A stretch of DNA of 64,000 bases from Aphrocallistes beatrix (lineage: Eukaryota; Porifera; Hexactinellida; Sceptrulophora; Aphrocallistidae), in assembly GCA_963281255.1 (NCBI GenBank), contig OY725488.1, positions 2,920,285 to 2,984,284 of the forward strand, written 5' to 3'. Numbering within the stretch: the first letter of the stretch is position 1; each line of letters starts with the position of its first letter. Made by a program: the position numbers and the translations under genes. The notes beneath the pieces were generated by a model. That model had not been told where the DNA came from. It searched no databases and was given only the letters and a program-made list of their open reading frames with translations. Of this stretch, positions 58,271 to 64,000 are shown piece after piece.

Positions 58271-60200
58271 TAGATACTAATGATCACAACAATTAATATT
58301 TTGTCAATTCGATACATATAAATACATATAGCAGTTAAAAAAACTAGTAAATATTGAAAATTCTTTACTGTGTAATTCTTTTTGACCGCTAGTGTATATT
58401 AAAGCCAAATATTTACAAAAAAATAGCAAATGTACCCTGAAAATCCACAAATTTCCATGAGGCCGCTAACTCCGAATATTTTAGGATAATTGTAGATAAT
58501 ATTTCATATTCCTGGCACTGCGAAGTATAATCTATCAGTTTAGAATGAATAAAAAGCTTCCAAAAAGTATATTAGGAAGTTAGAGCGAAAGTCTACGACT
58601 TTTAGTTTCGAAGTTAGGATTTTCGAAAAATGCTACGTCATCATCTGACAAAAATCAAAAACTTAACATTCTATAGGGTGTAGTGCAATTATTATCAAAG
58701 AATCTTATATGTACACTCATAAAAAGTATATTAGGGAGTGAGAACTAAGAATTTGGACTTGTATTCACAAAGTTAGAGAGATATCTCTTTTTGGACCCTA
58801 AATGGGGGTTTTTGACCGAATCTGCGAGGTCCAAGGCCAGAACTTTCAAAATAATTATCAAAAGTTCTCCAATTTTACTGTACATATTATTAGCGACAAT
58901 TGTATTCACTATTTAGCATAATAGCTAAATTTGGACACATGTTTAATGATTAGATTCGCTATTTTCTAATAGATTCAAAGTTCTCCATAGAATTTGTATT
59001 ACAATTAAACAATGATAAGTCGAGAAATATTTATTTTTTGACAAAGGAATGGTCGAGGAACCTATATATTTTCGCATATATCCTTTTATTTAAGGATATA
59101 ATATATTATATATCTACAATAGTTTTTAAGATATGACATCAGCCTCTTTCGGGACCTTAGAGGGATATTATGGCCGTACTTTACCTATAATATGCGATAT
59201 CTCAAGAACAAATGGTCGGATCCGAACAAACTTTTTTTTGAACCGATCAGAATTTTATTCCTGACCTAGTGATCGCTAAATATCTGAGATCAAACTTGCG
59301 ATTTCCCGAGGATTATATAAATGAACTCCCTTATAGAGCTATTTTGTTTGGATTTTATTTGCCCATTCTTTTAAATCTTTGTGTTTTATAATCTCCAAAG
59401 GTGCTAAAACAATGTTAAGGTTCATATCATTAAAAAAATATCAAATAAGTTAAAAACTAATTGGTAAATGAGTTAAAATCTAATAATTTTTCAATTTTTA
59501 TTAACGCTAATCTTTAGGGGGTTATTTCGCAAAAAACAAAAAAAAATGCCGTCCAAATAGTGCTATCAGATGGTAGACCGATCAGTAATACAATGAAATT
59601 AGCAATAAAAAATTTTGCAGTTTTTTTTTACGCCAGGCAAGATTTTTCGAGGGCGGTATCCTTAAGTCGTATTCACTAAGATTTAAGTTCGATCTTAAGA
59701 CCGCACTTGAGACCGAACTTTAAGTAACCTAGGGAGGTGTCTTAAATATTGTAATTGATTCGATTTTCACTAATTACTCCATAAATGTTGTTCATACTTA
59801 CTTCTATCGAACATTGAATCTACCTTGATTGATATTATACTTCAAATAAAATTTAAATATCTTTTGAACATTTCTCTTATTGTGTGTAACATCGCAACAT
59901 GTATCACATGCTATAATTCGTGGCAAATTCTTCTTGGGTTTGTATGAATAAACAAACATACATTCTTTGATTATGTAATCTTACACTGATTCTAACATGC
60001 ATAATTATAGAGACAGGCTTTATATATTGATTCAAATGACTGATAATAATAATCTCCTCTTTACAATGATTTTTCCAATAATCTCTGACGTTTTAATCTA
60101 TAATAGTCCCTCTGTTCTTCTATCAACTATAGCTGTGCTGAGAATACAGCCATATGTTTGAACAAAACTTCCTGCTGTATTGGAAGTAAGTCTGCAGCCT

Positions 60201-60818
60201 TCAAGAGTTCGACCGAATCATCTTGCTCAACAGTTCGCCTTCTCTTCCGAATTTTCTTTGATGCCTTGTATGTCGTCGGGATTTCATTTCTGGAGACTCT
60301 AAAATTGGAGTACCTTCAAATTCAACTAGACAAGCAGCTGATACTGTTGATGCTATTGGAATTTCATTGTTCTCAGCTGGTGATTGAAAAAGAACAGCAG
60401 CACCTGAAATTCCACTAAAAGCAAGGATGTTTTGAAACATCTCTGTTACCCGATCTGCAGAGTCAGCAAAAATACTTCTATCTGCTGATAGAATTTGCAT
60501 ATCCTCGTCTTCTACCTGTCCAACAGTGTTTGTACCCCTTCCAGTCTTTCTAGCTTCCCTAAAACTGGCATCAACTTTGGACTTTGCGTTTAGCTTTAGG
60601 TTGGTCCATTTTTTTCTGATATCCTCTACAGCTCTGCCATTGCTATGCACTGAATTGTGAGTTTGGCTGCAATGTCTCTCCAGATTTTTCCTCCTTTTGT
60701 TTTTGTCGGCAGAATTTCCTGAGCCTCTCAAAATCTCACCTGCTGATTCAATTTCATTAATGAGACTGCACTCTTCTTCTCTGGTCCAATTTGCTTTGCG
60801 GCCTTTTTCCATTTGGTT
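60201..60818 (-). CDS. Harbinger Myb/SANT-like DNA-binding protein
   Basis: Likely start at MEKGRKANWTREEECSLINE (ATG near 60813), about 204 residues; an in-frame ATG further up gives 232. The N-terminal 80 residues have the tryptophan-spaced pattern of a Myb/SANT-like fold (NWTREEE, then the KKWTNLKLNAKSK helix). In PIF/Harbinger elements such a protein carries the transposase to the nucleus and to the ends. The C-terminal half has ILSADRSIFADSADRVTEMF, shared with the remnant at 17479-17691, and a basic tail (KSRRHTRHQRKFGRE). The frame is open and may be functional, although its transposase partner is broken. Confidence 0.75.
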   Translation of the reverse strand, partial: NQMEKGRKANWTREEECSLINEIESAGEILRGSGNSADKNKRRKNLERHCSQTHNSVHSNGRAVEDIRKKWTNLKLNAKSKVDASFREARKTGRGTNTVGQVEDEDMQILSADRSIFADSADRVTEMFQNILAFSGISGAAVLFQSPAENNEIPIASTVSAACLVEFEGTPILESPEMKSRRHTRHQRKFGREGELLSKMIRSNS

Positions 60819-61104
60819 AGGTATTGTTAATGCAAATACTCGGCAGCAATTTATATACACGGGAGGACGCCGACTTACCATAACCACTAATAATACCATT
60901 TATTTTCGTAACACCAAATGACGCAGAAATTTTAACGTCGATAGAGTTCAATTTATTATACTTCTCATTTCCAGTGTTTATATTTTGTTTTAGAGAGGTT
61001 TTCATGTTACAATATATAAAGACACTTGTTGTTTATATGTTTTGTTTAATATAATAGATGAGATACAACATATGCTCTTTGATAGCTCCTAAATTTAGAT
61101 TTAT

Positions 61105-61780
61105 TCAACTAAAGTTATGAATAGCAAACTGATCCCTGTAGTGTTTTGCAGCAATATGTCCAGTTTCCTCAAATGCAAATGGTTCATCCATATTGCTAGT
61201 ATTATGGTCAATAGTGGAATCTTCTAACATGGGCTGCTTCCAAACAATAGCCATATTATGAAGAACAGCACAGGCAAGAATAATAGTGCAGACTTTATCT
61301 GGAGCCATCATGATCTCGCCGTGAAGGCAATGAAATCTTCTCTTCCATCTCCCAAAGGTTTGCTCGATTAATACACGCATTTTTTTTGTGGGAGTAATTA
61401 TCATTCTCTTGGTCATTTGAAGCAGGTTGCCGGTATGGAGTTAATAAATAGGAATTCAGCATATACCCACTATCACCTAATATATGCTCACCAGCCAAGA
61501 AGTTATTCTCTACATATGTTCCGACCTGAGAGAGCTTCCAAATACGTGAGTCATGAACTGAACCGGGGAATCTTGCCAATACATCGTAAAATCTACCATC
61601 AGGTAGACAGATAGCTTAAACATTTATGAAGTGGTAGAAATGTCGGTTTACATAATCCGCCCCATTTTCAGAAGCCTTTTGAATACGAACATGTGTTCCA
61701 TCTACAAGTCCAAGAACGCTGGGGAGGTTCGTGAGCTCATAAAACTGTGACTTAATCATTGCCTTGTCAGCAGAACCGGT
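61105..61780 (-). pseudogene. Harbinger (HARBI1-like) transposase pseudogene
   Basis: The minus strand reads SQFYELTNLPSVLGLVDGTH (first Asp) and is cut by a TAA at 61616-61618, where a Gln codon is expected. It resumes as the ICLPDGRFYDVLARFPGSVH block and SRIWKLSQ (61579 onward) with LGDSGYML and LLTPYR. A run of eight A near 61385 then shifts the frame, and the last part continues as MRVLIEQTFGRWKRRFHCLH (catalytic Glu) to 61105. The N terminus is degraded. The order VDGTH, HDSRIW, GDSGY and EQTFGRWKRRF identifies the DDE_Tnp_4 family. Confidence 0.87.
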
Positions 61781-61904
61781 ATGCTAATATACTTTGAGTA
61801 TACCGATTGCAGTTCAAGGGCAGCGGCTCTAATGTACCTTAGCTAGCTAGCTGCAACGGCTGCTGAAGATTACTTCACTCTGTCTGCCAACATTTGCAGG
61901 GAAA

Positions 61905-62515
61905 TGTTTAATGATTTGTTTTCAAATATGAACAATACTTATATAGATATAATCCATGGTTCACCTAATGTTTTGCTTCGACTACATAAGATTATAAATG
62001 CGAATAACTTATTTTATGTCGTGAATTTCACACTAGGGCATAAAATCACAATTTATTTGTGGCCTGAATTCAAATTAATCTTCAACATATTTGGTATAGT
62101 TACATTTCACATATAACATTCAATAATACATTAAAATATTTGTTAGTATATAAAAAATCCTACAATTGTAATGGTGCTCAAATATATCTGTCTTTCGAAT
62201 CATACTATACTATTTAACGTTAAATATGTCACAAGGATCAAAGTAATATTTGCAAAATCGCAACTTTTTGGATGGAAGAATGTTGAAATTTGTAGCTTTG
62301 GAGCTAATACACGCAAAAGAACCATCTGGAGACACTTTTTATAACTCCAAATACCCACTTGTTTCAAATTTTGGAGTGCACATTTGAAGATTTAAATCAC
62401 ATCTCCTTTTAACCCCAATAACTCAAACGCTATCGACTATTTTCCCATTCTTCTGTTGACATTCGATCTAGAATTGTTTTCTTTCAGATACGGGAGATCC
62501 GGCTGAAAATATTTT
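61905..62515. other. AT-rich spacer, nothing recognised
   Basis: No gene or element end could be supported. The right side meets a Rep600 start fragment (TTACTATTAAAACTCGATTA) at 62527. Confidence 0.4.
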
Positions 62516-62526
62516 TTTCGATTAAT

Positions 62527-62588
62527 CTTTACTATTAAAACTCGATTAATGTTTATATATACCAACATATATATATAACGAATCTCTC

Positions 62589-62634
<46 letters not shown>

Positions 62635-63108
62635 CGCGCTTTGCGGCTGGCAGACACTTTTTGTCCACTGGAGACACCCATTGGGTGCCTTGGCTCACAT
62701 TGAGTGATTATAGGGGAGATAGCACCTCTAAATATTTGTGTCTGACTGTTATAAGTATAATCGAAATCACTCGAAAAATCATTAAATTTGTCAGCTTTTA
62801 AACTTTTGATGTGCAATGATGATGCCATAACAGAGTGATGAGTAATCATTTTTTGATGATAGTTGCATCATATGTGAGGTTTATTAATATACACATTATA
62901 TTAAAATTTCAGCCTTCTATCACCTAAAATGGCTGAGTTATGCTGAGAAGCTGAAATTTCTAATTATAAAAAGGTAACAATGACGTCATAATTCCATGAT
63001 CATTTTCGTCTGAAGTCAGAACTTTAGTGGATCCATTGCCAAAAGACTCCCACATGCCCAAAATCAGCTTTCTGTGCCTTGCAGTTTTTTCAATCAATTC
63101 GTTACAGA
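62527..63108 (-). repeat. Rep600 copy 13 with start fragment
   Basis: A forward start fragment (62527-62560) and an AT microsatellite are followed by a reverse copy from the GC-rich end (62633) to CAATCAATTCGTTACAGATA (63108). Its second CRE site is mutated. Confidence 0.85.
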
Positions 63109-63117
63109 TATATTATA

Positions 63118-63190
63118 TCATAGCCTACGGTATATAAGGCCTCACAGTAACTTGCGGATTTGGGACTAGGGATGCGGTAGAAGATGTATT
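63118..63190. repeat. Inverted duplicate of 11279-11352
   Basis: Contains GGCCTCACAGTAACTTGCGG, the complement of the segment near 11310. Both lie close to full-length Rep600 copies. Confidence 0.7.
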
Positions 63191-63215
63191 TTATCAGGAA
63201 CAATTCATTCTATTA

Positions 63216-63237
63216 TCCTTACTATTAAAACTCGATG

Positions 63238-63272
<35 letters not shown>

Positions 63273-63750
63273 GTAACGAATTGATTGAAGAAACTGCCGG
63301 GCGCAGAAGGCTGATTTTTGGCATGTGGCAGTTTTTTGGCTATGGCTCCAGTAAGTCCTGAGTTCAGAGCAAAATGTCGACTCATCATGGAATTATGACG
63401 TCATTGTCACATTTTTAAAAGTTAAGCAACACAGTTATTCGGGCATAACTCAGCCATTATAGGAGATAGAAGGCTGAAATTTTAATGCAATCTGTATACT
63501 AACATACCTCACATATGATGCGACTTTCATCAAAAAATGATGACTCATCACTTTGTTATGACGTCATCATTACGCATCAAAAATTTTAAAATTGACAAAT
63601 TTGGTGATTTTTCGAGTGATATCGATTAGCACAGTAGAACAGACATATTTAGAGATGTTATCTCCCTTATAATTAACCAATGTGACTCCAGGCGACCGAA
63701 GGGAGCCTCCGGCGGACACGAAGTGTCCGCCAGCCGCGAAGCGCGCTTGT
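63216..63750 (+). repeat. Rep600 copy 14 (full length)
   Basis: Complete copy, nearly identical to 12881-13442, from TCCTTACTATTAAAACTCGA to GCGCGCTTGT. Two TGACGTCA sites and one TGATGACTCATCA are intact. Confidence 0.95.
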
Positions 63751-64000
63751 TATTATCAATTTGATTCCATGTCAATTTGCAGAAATGGATCCCGCATATA
63801 CTCAATAGACAACAGATTGTCCGCAAAAAACACTTCAAATAAACTTTTGGAACCCTATGAATATTAGACACCTTCCTGAAGTTATGACCAGACATGAGAC
63901 GTGGGTATACTGTAAACACTATCAATAACTATAATATGCCATCATGAGTCAGAGGAGGTGATAGATCTGCACAAATTCCTTGACCGACTTTTGAAAACCG

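Larger units (their letters stand above)
56320..58394 (+). mobile_element. Deleted Tc1 element nested in B
   Basis: TIRs CACTAGCGGTCAAAAAGAAT at both ends, flanked by TA (56318-56319, 58395-58396). Minus the inner insert it is ~730 bp, an internally deleted copy. Confidence 0.93.
55648..59661 (+). mobile_element. TTAA-flanked element B, with two nested Tc1 elements
   Basis: Ends GGATACCGCCCTCGAAAAA and complement, flanked by TTAA (55644-55647, 59662-59665). Without the 2.1-kb nested insert it is about 1.94 kb and colinear with element A read in reverse. The 68-codon ORF (56049-56255) matches that of A. The element lies inside the left end of the Harbinger copy. Confidence 0.9.
59662..61900. 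mobile_element. Harbinger element, main part
   Basis: Continues from the left end at 55585 after element B. It holds the two genes typical of PIF/Harbinger, a Myb/SANT-like ORF and a DDE transposase, both on the minus strand. The right terminal repeat (expected TTAGTGAATACGGCCCC) was not found, so the right side is probably truncated. Confidence 0.75.

Overview
The window is nuclear DNA from an AT-rich, repeat-rich animal genome, probably an invertebrate; I cannot name the species. The evidence is GT-AG introns, terminal exons with poly(A) signals, and metazoan transposon families (Tc1/mariner, Ginger, Harbinger, hAT, Mutator-like, CR1/L2-like LINE). There are no operons or bacterial signals. 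A 200-base assembly gap lies at 7985-8184.

Most of the window is nested mobile elements. 0-8 kb: copies of a dispersed ~0.55-kb repeat (called Rep600 here), a large foldback element, an unrecognised broken ORF split by a MITE, a full Tc1 element (DD34E), a mariner fragment and a hairpin. 8-25 kb: little coding DNA, then a mariner pseudogene interrupted by Rep600, more Rep600, integrase debris split from a Harbinger-type element, a tetraspanin-like last exon, a DD37D Tc1 pseudogene inside a foldback element, and a LINE fragment. 25-34 kb: Rep600 pair with a hAT MITE, a Mutator-like pseudogene cut by two hAT MITEs, a mariner with one stop codon, a second foldback element and a TTAA-flanked element.

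34.9-43.7 kb is the centrepiece: one Ginger1-type DNA transposon with 106-bp identical terminal repeats and a GTAC duplication. Its nine recognised exons, all open and in phase, encode H2C2 zinc finger, DDE integrase, GPY module and a C-terminal OTU cysteine-protease domain. A second transposon (CACWG termini, CACTA/CMC-like) sits in one intron on the other strand, its transposase broken by a single stop.

44-50 kb holds a TTAA-flanked palindromic element, a decayed Tc1, a hAT pseudogene and another Tc1 fragment. 50.6-53.4 kb holds the likely host genes: a bZIP transcription factor (+) and two minus-strand terminal exons. 55-62 kb is a four-level stack: Harbinger element, TTAA element, deleted Tc1, intact Tc1-type DD37E element. 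The window ends in two more Rep600 copies.

Rep600 copies carry CRE (TGACGTCA) and AP-1-like (TGACTCA) sites, so the most abundant repeat here disperses bZIP binding sites.
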